Shown: positions 27,260 through 35,661, counted from the stretch's first letter. The stretch is 64,000 bases of DNA from Jeotgalibaca ciconiae (GCF_003955755.1 NZ_CP034465.1:1854001-1918000), one strand, 5' to 3'. The notes: generated by a model from the letters alone, not told the origin. Made by a program: numbers and translations.

Positions 27260-27715
27260 TTAATCCTCTCTTTTTTGAGCATCAATCAGCTCAACTATTT
27301 GTTGTAAAGCTTTTACTCCTTTATGAAAATCTAATAAGGTTTCCTCTTTAATTTCGCTAAAAATGGGTTGGTAGTTTTTTTCTAAACGTTCATCAAGAAT
27401 CGTTAAAGTTGAATTACCTTTATCAGTTAGAAATAATGAAATATAACGTTCATCATCTTCTCTTCTTTGACGAATAACAAAACCTTCTTGTTCCAATTTT
27501 TTGCACATTGTGGAGGTGTTACCGCTGTTCATGTCCAAAGCAGAGGCAAGCTGATTGAGAGCCATCTCGTGGTTGGCATGAATCTCAATTAAAGCTTGAA
27601 GTTGCAATGGGGTGATACCAAATTCTCTAGAAAAGGGGGAAAAAACCCATTCTTTTGCTTCATGAATTGATTTCAACAATTGCCAAAGATTTCTGCATAG
27701 TTCCTCATTTGTCAC
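27260..27715 (-). CDS. MarR family transcriptional regulator
   Basis: This 151-residue winged-helix regulator has the MarR recognition region LNQLASALDMNSGNTSTMCK followed by the wing RQRREDDERYISLFLTDKG. The GTG start follows AGAGGTG by 8 nt. It sits directly upstream of the accessory ftsH on the same strand and probably controls both genes. The palindrome TTGTA-AAA-TACAA at 27756-27768, about 40 bp upstream of the start, is a plausible autoregulatory operator. The inducing signal is unknown. Confidence 0.85.
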   Translation of the reverse strand: MTNEELCRNLWQLLKSIHEAKEWVFSPFSREFGITPLQLQALIEIHANHEMALNQLASALDMNSGNTSTMCKKLEQEGFVIRQRREDDERYISLFLTDKGNSTLTILDERLEKNYQPIFSEIKEETLLDFHKGVKALQQIVELIDAQKRED

Positions 27716-27755
27716 TTACATCACCTCTTCTTCCAATACTTTTAATTCACAACTA

Positions 27756-27768
27756 TTGTAAAATACAA
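27756..27768. promoter_or_regulatory. Candidate MarR operator
   Basis: A perfect 5-3-5 palindrome, TTGTAAAATACAA, upstream of the marR-ftsH operon, overlapping where its promoter should be. Confidence 0.4.
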
Positions 27769-27813
27769 ATATGAATAAAGGATGAAGATTCATTGAAATT
27801 AAAAACCGAAAAT

Positions 27814-27842
27814 TTGACTATTTAAAGAATTTTCGATATTAT
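27814..27842 (+). promoter_or_regulatory. Promoter of the ABC-F leader
   Basis: TTGACT (27814-27819), a 17-nt spacer and TATTAT (27837-27842). The transcript would begin near 27849, giving an untranslated leader of about 247 nt before the ABC-F start. Confidence 0.6.
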
Positions 27843-27880
27843 GTCTCATGGAAACATTAACAAAAAGGAGAGATAAGAAG

Positions 27881-27925
27881 ATGGTGGGATCAATGAGATT
27901 GCGTACAAACCTTTTGAACCGATAA
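27881..27925 (+). CDS. Macrolide-sensing leader peptide (MRLR type)
   Basis: This 14-codon open frame encodes MVGSMRLRTNLLNR. GGAG lies 10 nt before its ATG. From established work, the ermD leader (MTHSMRLRFPTLNQ) and the msr(A) leader (MTASMRLK) stall ribosomes at the R-L-R/K motif when a macrolide occupies the exit tunnel. Here Ser4, Met5, Arg6, Leu7 and Arg8 fall at the same positions as in the ermD leader, and the length is identical. Stalling with codon 7 (27899-27901) in the P site would cover the 5' arm of the hairpin beginning at 27909 and so alter folding of the attenuator downstream. Confidence 0.75.
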   Translation: MVGSMRLRTNLLNR

Positions 27926-28017
27926 TTTAATATCTATTCAAAAGGTCCTGTTTTTGACAGACAAAGGGAGCAGTCTGCCCATTTTTCGAATCTTTCGTAT
28001 CAGAAAAATGTCAAAAA
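27909..28017 (+). promoter_or_regulatory. Alternative RNA pairings of the ABC-F attenuator
   Basis: ACCTTTTGAA (27909-27918) pairs perfectly with TTCAAAAGGT (27937-27946). TTTTTGACA (27951-27959) can pair with TGTCAAAAA (28009-28017), whose last bases are part of the terminator stem at 28015. CAGAC and GTCTG (27958-27962, 27972-27976) make a small hairpin between. A stalled ribosome on the leader would disrupt the first stem and shift the balance of the others. Confidence 0.55.
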
Positions 28018-28045
28018 GAGATAGGGGACCCTATCTCTTTTTTGC
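28015..28045 (+). terminator. Attenuator terminator before the ABC-F gene
   Basis: AAAGAGATAGGG and CCCTATCTCTTT form a 12-bp stem followed by a T-run. It lies 50 nt upstream of the ABC-F start codon and after the leader peptide. It should stop transcription in the absence of inducer. Confidence 0.8.
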
Positions 28046-28095
28046 GTACCCAAAATCTGTCATTGCACGGCCTCATTAAAGGAGTGCAAACAGAA

Positions 28096-29580
28096 ATGGA
28101 AAATTTAACACTAGAAATAAAAAATATGGCGTTGTCATTTGGAAATAAGGCCATCTTGTCGATTGAGCATGCTGCTGCTTATCAAAATGAGCGGATTGGG
28201 ATCGTCGGGAGAAATGGCCAGGGGAAAACAACTCTCTTAAATTTAATTGCCGGCAGTATTGAACCAGACTATGGAGACGTAAAGCAAAAAGTAACTTTTA
28301 ATTACTTTAAGCAGATAGAAGAATTTAGGGAAGTCAGTGCTAACGACGAGTTGGATGCTGAAATGATGAGCAGGATGGGAGTGCCACAAAATACGGATCA
28401 ATCTTTAAGCGGCGGAGAAGAGACCAAATTACGTTTGACCAGAATCTTGTCGAACTATCAAATGGGTCTATTAATGGACGAACCAACCACGCACCTAGAT
28501 GAGAAGAGTATCCAATTTTTGATTGATGAATTGGAGTACTATTATGGAACCATGATTATCGTCAGCCATGATCGTTATTTTCTAGATCAACTTGTCAGCA
28601 AAATTTGGGAAGTGGATAACGGACAATTAACAGAATATACAGGCAATTACAGTGACTACATTGAACAAAAAGAACAGCAGAAGTTGGAAGCGAACCGTGA
28701 AGCTGAAAAAATTGCCAAAGAAAAAAACCGCTTGGAACAAGCAGTTGAACAGAAGAAAAAACAAGCAGCTAAAATGAATACTGTTAGTGCTAAAAATAAA
28801 AAACGGAATATAAAACCAGACCGTCTTTCATCGTCCAAACAAAAAGATACTGTTCAAAAGGCGGTTCAAAAATCCGCTAAAGCTTTGGAAAGTAGAATCA
28901 AGCAACTTGGAGATGTTGAGTTAGAAGGGGATTTAAAGCCTATTTCTTTTCCCACAAGTGAGGAGTTAGAAATGCATAATCGGTTTCCGATTAGAGGTGA
29001 ATCAGTGACTTTGGAAGCAGGCGATAAACGGTTGCTAGAAAAAGTTGACTTTCAATTTCCACTGGGGAAAAGAATTGCAATTACGGGAGACAATGGCTCA
29101 GGAAAATCAACGCTATTGAAATATATTTTGAATCATGGAGAGGGAATCATTTTATCTCCAAAGGTTGTTTTTCAAACGTACCAACAGATGGATTATAAAT
29201 TTTCTCAAGAGAATTCTGTTTTAGATTATCTTTTGAAGCAAACGGAATATCCTGAAAATACTGTACGAGCAATTTTAAACAATTTAGGCTTCACGCAAAC
29301 AGAAATCAGCAAGCCGCTTGCTGCCTTGAGCGGTGGGGAAGCTACCCGAATTGCGATGGCGGTTCTATTTGTAAAGCCATCCAATGTGCTGGTATTAGAT
29401 GAGCCGACAAACTTCATTGATATTCAAACGATTGAAGCGCTAGAAGGGTTCATTCAAAGTTATCCGGGAACAGTTCTGTTTACATCGCATGATAAATATT
29501 TTACAGAAAAAACTGCCAATCAAATTTGGAAGATAGAAAATAAAAAGTTAGTTTTGAAAAAAGGAGACTTGCTGTATTAA
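28096..29580 (+). CDS. ABC-F ribosome-protection protein, Msr-like
   Basis: This 494-residue protein has two ABC domains and no membrane segments. Walker A motifs are GRNGQGKT (38-45) and GDNGSGKS (331-338), with signatures LSGGEETK and LSGGEATR. The basic linker (KNKKRNIKPDRLSSSKQKDT) between the domains is the antibiotic-resistance domain that reaches the peptidyl transferase centre in this family. Length and text resemble Msr(A): IVSHDRYFLDQL, KPDRLSSSK and AILNNLGF have close counterparts there. The start at 28096 is chosen over an in-frame upstream codon because that one lies inside the attenuator. With the MRLR leader, macrolide-inducible protection is the likely role. Confidence 0.85.
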   Translation: MENLTLEIKNMALSFGNKAILSIEHAAAYQNERIGIVGRNGQGKTTLLNLIAGSIEPDYGDVKQKVTFNYFKQIEEFREVSANDELDAEMMSRMGVPQNTDQSLSGGEETKLRLTRILSNYQMGLLMDEPTTHLDEKSIQFLIDELEYYYGTMIIVSHDRYFLDQLVSKIWEVDNGQLTEYTGNYSDYIEQKEQQKLEANREAEKIAKEKNRLEQAVEQKKKQAAKMNTVSAKNKKRNIKPDRLSSSKQKDTVQKAVQKSAKALESRIKQLGDVELEGDLKPISFPTSEELEMHNRFPIRGESVTLEAGDKRLLEKVDFQFPLGKRIAITGDNGSGKSTLLKYILNHGEGIILSPKVVFQTYQQMDYKFSQENSVLDYLLKQTEYPENTVRAILNNLGFTQTEISKPLAALSGGEATRIAMAVLFVKPSNVLVLDEPTNFIDIQTIEALEGFIQSYPGTVLFTSHDKYFTEKTANQIWKIENKKLVLKKGDLLY

Positions 29581-29942
29581 TCGACAGTGTCAGGAATAAA
29601 CCAAAATAAATAGACGGTAATAAAAATAGTTAATAAACTTAGCAAAAATTTCATAATAGAGAAAGGAACGAGATAAATGGAAAGTCCCATCAGCAAGTAA
29701 ATGTTGAGAAGGATTTTCCTTTTTCTTTTTTTGGGAATCGTTTTGGTTTCCATATAATCGGCAACGTAGTGTTGATAAAGTTTTGTTCCTTTTAGCCAAA
29801 TTTCAAAACGCTGTGATCCTCGAGCAAAACAATAAGCACTAAGTAGTAGAAAAGGGGTGGTCGGCAATACCGGGAGCACTACACCAATTGAACCTAATCC
29901 AAGAGAGAGTGAACCGATAGTGATAAATAAGATTTTTTTCAT
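29577..29942 (-). CDS. DUF454 (YbaN-like) small membrane protein
   Basis: This 121-residue protein has a hydrophobic hairpin at the N-terminus (KKILFITIGSLSLGLGSIGV then LPTTPFLLLSAYCFARGS) and a third hydrophobic region at the C-terminus. The LPVLPTTPFLLL motif and the following charged loop are diagnostic of DUF454. Function is unknown. Its stop codon overlaps the stop of the convergent ABC-F gene by 4 nt, so no terminator fits between them. Transcripts from both sides must overlap. Confidence 0.85.
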   Translation of the reverse strand: MKKILFITIGSLSLGLGSIGVVLPVLPTTPFLLLSAYCFARGSQRFEIWLKGTKLYQHYVADYMETKTIPKKRKRKILLNIYLLMGLSIYLVPFSIMKFLLSLLTIFITVYLFWFIPDTVD

Positions 29943-30017
29943 GATGATAACTCCTATATTAAATCAAATTCGTTCAGAATCATGATACAATAAAACAAAA
30001 AAGAAGGAGGAAGGTAA

Positions 30018-30506
30018 ATGTACTATCAAATTATAGACACAACCATCGGTCCCTACTTTATTTCTGACAGTGGAGAAGGAATTTCTTATGTTGAACATGT
30101 GAAAGACTTAGAAAATCTTTCTCCAATAATAGCAACAATGGAGGAAAAATCAACCCCATTACTAGAAAAAGCAAGCCAACAATTAAAAGAATACTTTGAA
30201 GGAACACGTAAAGAATTTGACCTGCCTCTTGATACAAACGGCACTCCATTTCAAGAAAAAGTCTGGCAAGCCTTGAGAAATATACCTTACGGTGAAGTAC
30301 GTTCTTACAAAGATATCGCTGTTGCAATCGGAAATCCAAAAGCAGTCCGGGCAGTTGGCGGAGCAAATAATCGTAATCCCGTCTCTATCATAACTCCTTG
30401 TCACCGAGTGATTGGCATTCGCGGCGCTCTGACTGGTTACGGTGGAGGGATTGACGTAAAAGAGAAACTGCTGCGATTAGAAGGTGTGAAAACAATCACA
30501 AGTTAA
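30018..30506 (+). CDS. ogt: Methylated-DNA--[protein]-cysteine S-methyltransferase
   Basis: This 162-residue suicide repair protein transfers the methyl group from O6-methylguanine to its own Cys128, visible in TPCHRVIG. The DNA-binding helix region IPYGEVRSYKDIAVAIGNPK and the Asn hinge VGGANNRNP are present. The N-terminal ribonuclease-H-like domain of Ogt/Ada type is intact. GGAGGAAGG precedes the ATG. The gene is monocistronic and ends at a clear terminator. Confidence 0.93.
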   Translation: MYYQIIDTTIGPYFISDSGEGISYVEHVKDLENLSPIIATMEEKSTPLLEKASQQLKEYFEGTRKEFDLPLDTNGTPFQEKVWQALRNIPYGEVRSYKDIAVAIGNPKAVRAVGGANNRNPVSIITPCHRVIGIRGALTGYGGGIDVKEKLLRLEGVKTITS

Positions 30507-30516
30507 TGGTAAAAAG

Positions 30517-30550
30517 AAACAGGGCTATGGACTTATCCGAGCCCTGTTTT
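30517..30550 (+). terminator. Intrinsic terminator after ogt
   Basis: AAACAGGGCT and AGCCCTGTTT arms around a 14-nt loop. Confidence 0.75.
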
Positions 30551-30613
30551 GTGAGGGTAACAATGGAGATAATACAATCCAATTGTTCCGTTTTTCATCA
30601 TAGCATAAAAATG

Positions 30614-31294
30614 CTAGTATGAGCTAAATTGTTTTTCTAATTTTCCTTGAAGCACTTCATAAAGAGAACAAATTGCCCAATAAATAAGTGCTACGAGAAT
30701 ATACATGGTCATATAATCATTTTCGCGGCCGCCGACGATTTTTGCATTTTGAAAAATATCAGGGACCGTGATCATTGCGGCTAAAGCAGAGCTTTTCACC
30801 AAGTCTAAAATAACATTCGAAAGAGGCGGAACAGCAATTCGCAAAGCCTGTGGAACAATGATTTTGCGTAATACTTTTCCACGCGGCAGCCCCAGCGACA
30901 TGCCAGCTTCCCACTGTCCTTTGTCGATTGCTTCTAAAGCCGAACGAATAATTTCAGCGATATAAGCAGACGAACTTAAACTGAAGCCCAGAATAGCTGC
31001 GGGTACTGCGTCAAAATAAACGCCGATAAAAGGAAAGCCAAAATACAGCAAAAATAATAATACAAGTGTGGGCGTTCCACGCATAAATGATATATAGAGA
31101 GTGGCGAGTTTATTAAGAAAGAAGAAGCGCGATGTGCGTAATAGCGCCAGTACAAATCCCCAGATCAGTCCAAATAAAAAACCCATTCCAGAGATAAGCA
31201 ATGTATAACCGATACCTGAAAATACATAACCGAAATTATTAATGGCGATTTCAAGATTGAATATATATTCCCATTTTACATCTGTAACATCCAC
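30614..31294 (-). CDS. Polar amino acid ABC transporter permease
   Basis: This 226-residue permease of the His/Glu/Arg/opine family has about five membrane segments. The His-Gln-permease type motif is visible in YISFMRGTPTLVLLFLLYFG, and the coupling loop in EAGMSLGLPRGKVLRKIIVP. Its partner is the binding lipoprotein encoded 28 nt upstream. The order binding protein then permease resembles TcyA-TcyB cystine systems. No ATPase gene follows, so the ATPase must be encoded elsewhere or shared. Confidence 0.87.
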   Translation of the reverse strand: MDVTDVKWEYIFNLEIAINNFGYVFSGIGYTLLISGMGFLFGLIWGFVLALLRTSRFFFLNKLATLYISFMRGTPTLVLLFLLYFGFPFIGVYFDAVPAAILGFSLSSSAYIAEIIRSALEAIDKGQWEAGMSLGLPRGKVLRKIIVPQALRIAVPPLSNVILDLVKSSALAAMITVPDIFQNAKIVGGRENDYMTMYILVALIYWAICSLYEVLQGKLEKQFSSY

Positions 31295-31322
31295 CGGTCT
31301 TCCTCCTTAAAATTTCAGCTCG

Positions 31323-32234
31323 TTACTGTTCTTCAATCTCGATAACTGGTAAATCATCGACATTATCAAGTTCTTTCGAAACATCTTCTCCTCCGAAGAA
31401 TTCTTTTGAAAGTTCAGTAAGTACTCCTTCTTCAGCTAATTCCGCTAAAATCGGATCAATTTTTTCTTTTACAGAAGTATCATCTTTACTTAGAACAATT
31501 GCTTGTTCGCTTGGATTGTAATACAAATCTGACATTTTTACACCTAAGTCCGCATAGAATTGTACAGCAGTATTTGAAACATAAAAATCATTTGGAATGA
31601 AATCTGTACGTCCGCTTGCTACATCGCGGAAGAAAACGTCATTGGTCGCATTATCATAAGTTACGGGTTCTGCACCGAGTTGTCTTGCTAGAGCCATGTA
31701 AACAGTTGTTGCTCCACCCGCTGCCTTTTTGCCTTCCCAATCTTCCATGGTTTCGATTCCAGAATTATCTTCTTCACGTACAACGAGTCCGCCAAAAGAG
31801 TATTTAAAAGGTTCGGAGAAATTATAATCTTCTAGACGAGCTTCTGTAATGTCAAATCCATTTGCTGCAGCATCAACTTGACCACTTTGAACAGCTGTCA
31901 GAATTCCGTCTACACCCATCTCCATGAATTCAACTTCTAAACCGAGACGATCAGCAACTTCTTTGACAACCTCTACTTCATAACCAGTTAATTCGTTGTC
32001 ATCCCCGTGGTACGAACTTGGGAAAAGAGTGCCAGAAGTAGCTACTTTTAATACACCGGCCTCTTCAATACGATCCCAAGCTGTCTCTGTTACATCTGTA
32101 TCAGTAGTTTTGGATCCGACTGTTTCATCAGAGTCGGTATCTGTATTTGTATTCCCACAAGCAGCTAAAGTCAATGCTGAAAAAACAGACAAACCGCTTA
32201 ATAACAACTTTTTATTAAAGTTAAACATTTTCAT
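31323..32234 (-). CDS. Amino acid (cystine-like) ABC transporter binding lipoprotein
   Basis: This family-3 solute-binding lipoprotein has a signal ending in LTLAAC followed by an Asp/Thr-rich linker. The body shows the family fold (GVLKVATSGTLFPSSY, LTGYEVEVVKEVADRLGLEV, GQVDAAANGFDIT). The ligand-site pattern resembles cystine or polar amino acid binders. The ATG at 32234 or the one at 32228 may be used; both follow GGAGGGG. It is the first gene of a two-gene unit with the permease. Confidence 0.87.
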   Translation of the reverse strand: MKMFNFNKKLLLSGLSVFSALTLAACGNTNTDTDSDETVGSKTTDTDVTETAWDRIEEAGVLKVATSGTLFPSSYHGDDNELTGYEVEVVKEVADRLGLEVEFMEMGVDGILTAVQSGQVDAAANGFDITEARLEDYNFSEPFKYSFGGLVVREEDNSGIETMEDWEGKKAAGGATTVYMALARQLGAEPVTYDNATNDVFFRDVASGRTDFIPNDFYVSNTAVQFYADLGVKMSDLYYNPSEQAIVLSKDDTSVKEKIDPILAELAEEGVLTELSKEFFGGEDVSKELDNVDDLPVIEIEEQ

Positions 32235-32367
32235 TTCCCCTCCAAAGCTTTTATATGTCTTTAACCATAGCACGCTTTCAGGATGAATGCAATCTTATTT
32301 TACCATGATATTGAAACAGATACAAAAAACTGTTTTAAAAAAATTGACAAGTATATTTTTAGCATAA

Positions 32368-32407
32368 ACAGCCCCCTATGGATTAAATTCATCGCATAGG
32401 GGGCTGT
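32368..32407 (-). terminator. Intrinsic terminator after the PII-like gene
   Basis: A perfect 13-bp stem, ACAGCCCCCTATG and CATAGGGGGCTGT, with a 14-nt loop, located 11 nt past the PII-like stop on the minus strand. The following T-tract is short (TTTATG). Confidence 0.65.
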
Positions 32408-32418
32408 CTAAAAAACGT

Positions 32419-33096
32419 TTATAAATCTCTTTCGTAAATGCCGCGAACATGTTGGGCATCTATACTGAATAAAAGACCGGAATCCTTATCTGAGTAGTTG
32501 ATATTTTCTTCAAGAGCATGTTCTACTTGATCAGCAATACTTTTATCTACCAGATTAAGAACAACTGCTTTTTCAGAGCTGATTTCAATACCAAAGACTT
32601 TGATGACTGTTTCAGCAAAGGCACCGAGACCGTATAGAATAGTCCCACCTGCGCCGCCAGCAGATTTAACTGCATTGACCACAGTATCGCCGTCCTCTTC
32701 TGGCACAATGGAAATGAAAAGCTCATGAGTGGCTTCTTCAATTGGGTCTGTTTCATGAAGACCCAATTTCTCACCATGAGTTCCTACTACAATTGAAAGT
32801 GGCGTGGAAAAAATAATTCCTTTGTTTGGTTGATCCAGATGGAAAGTTTCATGAATGTGATCAATCGTTTTGACTGTGTTTTTCCGTTCACTTACCATCA
32901 TAAGAACTTCTTTTCGAACTTCATGCAGCCCGAGTTTTCGCAACAAACCGCTGTTTACTGTACCCAGTCCGAGTGTGATAGTCCCGCCAGTAATTCCTAT
33001 TTTTTTCGCTTCCGCTAAAACTTTACTTGCTTTACCAATATTTACAATGGCAATGATGATATCAAAATATGGTTTTTTAATAGGCTGTTCACTCAA
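32419..33096 (-). CDS. Tandem PII-like regulatory protein
   Basis: This 225-residue soluble protein is made of two PII/GlnB-like domains. Domain 1 covers about residues 8-105 (KPYFDIIIAIVNIGKASKV, GITGGTITLGLGT, GIIFSTPLSIVVG). Domain 2 covers about 115-225 (HELFISIVPEEDGDTVVNAV, AGGAGGTILYGLGA, GLLFSIDAQHVRG). PII proteins sense nucleotides and small effectors and bind partner channels. The TTG start directly follows the upstream stop and is set by AAAGGAGG 9 nt before. It is coupled to the DUF1538 membrane protein, which is itself duplicated. It probably gates or senses that transporter. Confidence 0.75.
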   Translation of the reverse strand: MSEQPIKKPYFDIIIAIVNIGKASKVLAEAKKIGITGGTITLGLGTVNSGLLRKLGLHEVRKEVLMMVSERKNTVKTIDHIHETFHLDQPNKGIIFSTPLSIVVGTHGEKLGLHETDPIEEATHELFISIVPEEDGDTVVNAVKSAGGAGGTILYGLGAFAETVIKVFGIEISSEKAVVLNLVDKSIADQVEHALEENINYSDKDSGLLFSIDAQHVRGIYERDL

Positions 33097-33097
33097 T

Positions 33098-34579
33098 CTA
33101 GACGGCCTCCTTTTTTGATTTACGTTGATAAAGTGCTCCAAGTAATTGTAACGAAACAATCGGCATCATGGCAACCATTGCTATCATTCCAAAGCCATCT
33201 AAAAGAACATTTGCTCCAGGAGTGATTTCAGCAACACCTTGAATGAATGCAAGGATGAAAGTAGCGGTCATCGGCCCGGAAGCGACTCCGCCAGCATCAA
33301 ACGCCATGCCGACGAATAAACTTGGTACCTTGTAGGATAACCAGATCGATAAAGCAAAACCAGGCAATAGATAATGCCACAATTGGATAGCAGGAACAAT
33401 AATACGAAGAACGGAAAGGAACACTGCCAGTCCAACACCAATGGAAAGAAATATCAGGACAATGCTGCGTTTAACGGAGCCGTGGGTTACATCCTCGATT
33501 TGATGTGTCAGAACATATACGGCTGGTTCTGCTAATATAACAACTAATCCTAATAATAGTCCAACAACCAGAACTGGAATTTGGCTTTCTAAATCACCAA
33601 TCATCATACCGATTTGTCGTCCAACATTTAAGAAACCAGCATTTACACCTGTCAAGAAGAGCACAAGACCGATGTATAGATAAACTATCCCCAACAAAGC
33701 TTGTTTAAATTCTTGAACGGAGAGTTTTTTCTTCGCTAATAATTGGTAACCAATAAAAATGGCGAAAATTGGAGCGATAGATATAAGGGTCTCGAGTGCG
33801 AGATGAGGAACAACGTCAGTAAACGGTTTGATCCAGGAAGTATATTCAGTTGCATTTACAACCAATTCCCCTGTTAACCCTCTCTCTCCAGTGAATAGAC
33901 CTAATACTAAAACACCGAGAATAGCACCACTTGATGCAACTCCAACCAGTCCAAAACTATCTTCTTCACTCGCTTTTGAATTGTGGTTTAAGGAAGAAAC
34001 CCCCATAGCTAAGGCTAACATGAAGGGAACGGTGAGTGCTCCCGTTGTTGCACCGGAAGCGTCAAAAGCAATTGCGAATAAATCTGTTGTACTAAAAACG
34101 GAGAGAACAAGAATAAGACCGTAAATAATGGTAAATGATTTATTCAGCGGAAACTGATAAACAATGCGGAATAACCCCGTGGTCATCAAGATTCCAATCC
34201 CAATCGAAACCACAACGAGCAGAACCATGCTCGGTATAGCATCACTAGTTACCTCGCTTACTTGGTTGGCTAATATAATCAAATCTGGTTCAGCGATTGA
34301 AATAAAGAAACCTAGAAACAGCCCCATGACGAGAACAAATTTCAAACTGTTGCTTCTAGCGATTCCTCTACCCAAAAAATTACCAATTGGAGTAATCCCG
34401 ATGTCAACTCCAAATAAGAAAATCGATAACCCTAATATAATGATAAAAGCACCCATTAAGAAGCGAGGAAATTCAATTCCAGGAAGGGGCGTGAGTGTGA
34501 GGTGTAAAATGATTACTAAAAACGTAATAGGCAAAACCGCTTGCAAGACCTCTTTTACCTTTTCGATAAATATTTCCAT
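33098..34579 (-). CDS. DUF1538 family membrane protein (duplicated)
   Basis: This 493-residue integral membrane protein has about 12-14 hydrophobic segments. Two repeats are plain. AEPDLIILANQVSEVT (near residue 96) matches AEPAVYVLTHQIEDVT (near 347). FAIAFDASGATTGALTVPFM (near 167) matches FVGMAFDAGGVASGPMTATF (near 420). This is the DUF1538 layout, whose transported substrate is not known to me. AAAGGAGA precedes the ATG. It is the first gene of a two-gene operon with the tandem PII-like protein. The region upstream to 34803 is AT-rich, and I see no gene in it. Confidence 0.78.
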   Translation of the reverse strand: MEIFIEKVKEVLQAVLPITFLVIILHLTLTPLPGIEFPRFLMGAFIIILGLSIFLFGVDIGITPIGNFLGRGIARSNSLKFVLVMGLFLGFFISIAEPDLIILANQVSEVTSDAIPSMVLLVVVSIGIGILMTTGLFRIVYQFPLNKSFTIIYGLILVLSVFSTTDLFAIAFDASGATTGALTVPFMLALAMGVSSLNHNSKASEEDSFGLVGVASSGAILGVLVLGLFTGERGLTGELVVNATEYTSWIKPFTDVVPHLALETLISIAPIFAIFIGYQLLAKKKLSVQEFKQALLGIVYLYIGLVLFLTGVNAGFLNVGRQIGMMIGDLESQIPVLVVGLLLGLVVILAEPAVYVLTHQIEDVTHGSVKRSIVLIFLSIGVGLAVFLSVLRIIVPAIQLWHYLLPGFALSIWLSYKVPSLFVGMAFDAGGVASGPMTATFILAFIQGVAEITPGANVLLDGFGMIAMVAMMPIVSLQLLGALYQRKSKKEAV

Positions 34580-34803
34580 AACTTATCTCCTTTCAAAATA
34601 GCATGATATTATACTAAATATGCTGATACACTTAAGTATAACATAATAAAAAAACGATGAACAGTAACAGGATTGGTCAATATATGGGATAAAACTTCAA
34701 GAAAAGTTTAAATTTTGACGAAAACAAGTTCAAAAAGTACAATTAACAGTAATATAAGAAGAAACATGAGTGAAATCCAAAATAGATTTGGAGTGGAAAA
34801 ATA

Positions 34804-35661
34804 ATGAACTTTAAAAGAAAATTAATAAAAGGTGTACTGACAGCGGGTGGCTTTGCCGGTTATTTGTATTTACAGAACACTTGGCTGCAAAAAACATATT
34901 ACAGAATTTCAGTGGAAGCATTAGCGAGAGAGAACGAGGGTTTAAAAATAGCGCATCTCTCAGACTTACATTTACCCAATACGCAAGTTGATTTAAAAAA
35001 ATTAGTAAGTGAAATAAAAGAGGAAAATCCAGATTTTATATTTTTAACGGGCGATCAGTTTGATGCGGCACATCCATTTCATATGGAAGAGACGGTTCAG
35101 TTTTTGAAAAAGTTAAGCGAGATATCTCCCATTTACGCAGTACATGGAAATCATGATTTGAAATCTCCTTTAGCTGAGTACATTCCGGATGTTTATCGGA
35201 AATCCGGTGTTACTTTGCTAGAAGATGAAGCTTATACGGTGATGGCACCAGATCGCAAGCCAATCGTTATCATGGGAGCAGCAGAACCTGAATCAATCAT
35301 ACAAAAACAGAGACGAGATTTACTGAAAAAAATAACCATCCGTTCAGATTGGGCAGGGCAAACACGTTTACTGCTGGCACATCATCCAGAATATTTCGAA
35401 AAATATCATCAAGATAAAACGAAATCTCCCGATATTACTTTTTCTGGTCACGCGCATGGCGGGCAAATTCGTATACCATCAGTCGGTGGTTTGTTTGCGC
35501 CCGGTCAAGGGCGGATGCCCAAGCATACAAGCGGCATCCATGCATTAGCAGAAGATCCTTCGAAAAAACTAGTAATCAGCCGAGGCACAGGTCCGTCTCA
35601 TTTTCCGTTTAGGATAAATAACCGTCCTGAAGTGGTTTTTGTCACACTTCACAAAAAGTAA
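34804..35661 (+). CDS. Metallophosphoesterase (YkuE/YaeI-like)
   Basis: This 285-residue calcineurin-like phosphoesterase is preceded by a short hydrophobic N-terminal segment (LTAGGFAGYLYLQNTWLQ) that may anchor it in the membrane. Metal-binding blocks are in order: HLSDLHLP, TGDQFD, HGNHDLKSP, LLAHHPEYF and GHAHGGQIRIP. YkuE-type relatives act on cell-envelope or lipid phosphates, but the substrate here is unknown. The ATG has only a weak Shine-Dalgarno (GAGTGG). It is monocistronic. Confidence 0.87.
   Translation: MNFKRKLIKGVLTAGGFAGYLYLQNTWLQKTYYRISVEALARENEGLKIAHLSDLHLPNTQVDLKKLVSEIKEENPDFIFLTGDQFDAAHPFHMEETVQFLKKLSEISPIYAVHGNHDLKSPLAEYIPDVYRKSGVTLLEDEAYTVMAPDRKPIVIMGAAEPESIIQKQRRDLLKKITIRSDWAGQTRLLLAHHPEYFEKYHQDKTKSPDITFSGHAHGGQIRIPSVGGLFAPGQGRMPKHTSGIHALAEDPSKKLVISRGTGPSHFPFRINNRPEVVFVTLHKK

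Noticed and set aside
28042-28095. An upstream in-frame start adding 18 residues to the ABC-F protein
   Set aside because: The extension begins inside the terminator T-run, and the ATG at 28096 has GGAG upstream and matches the family N-terminus.
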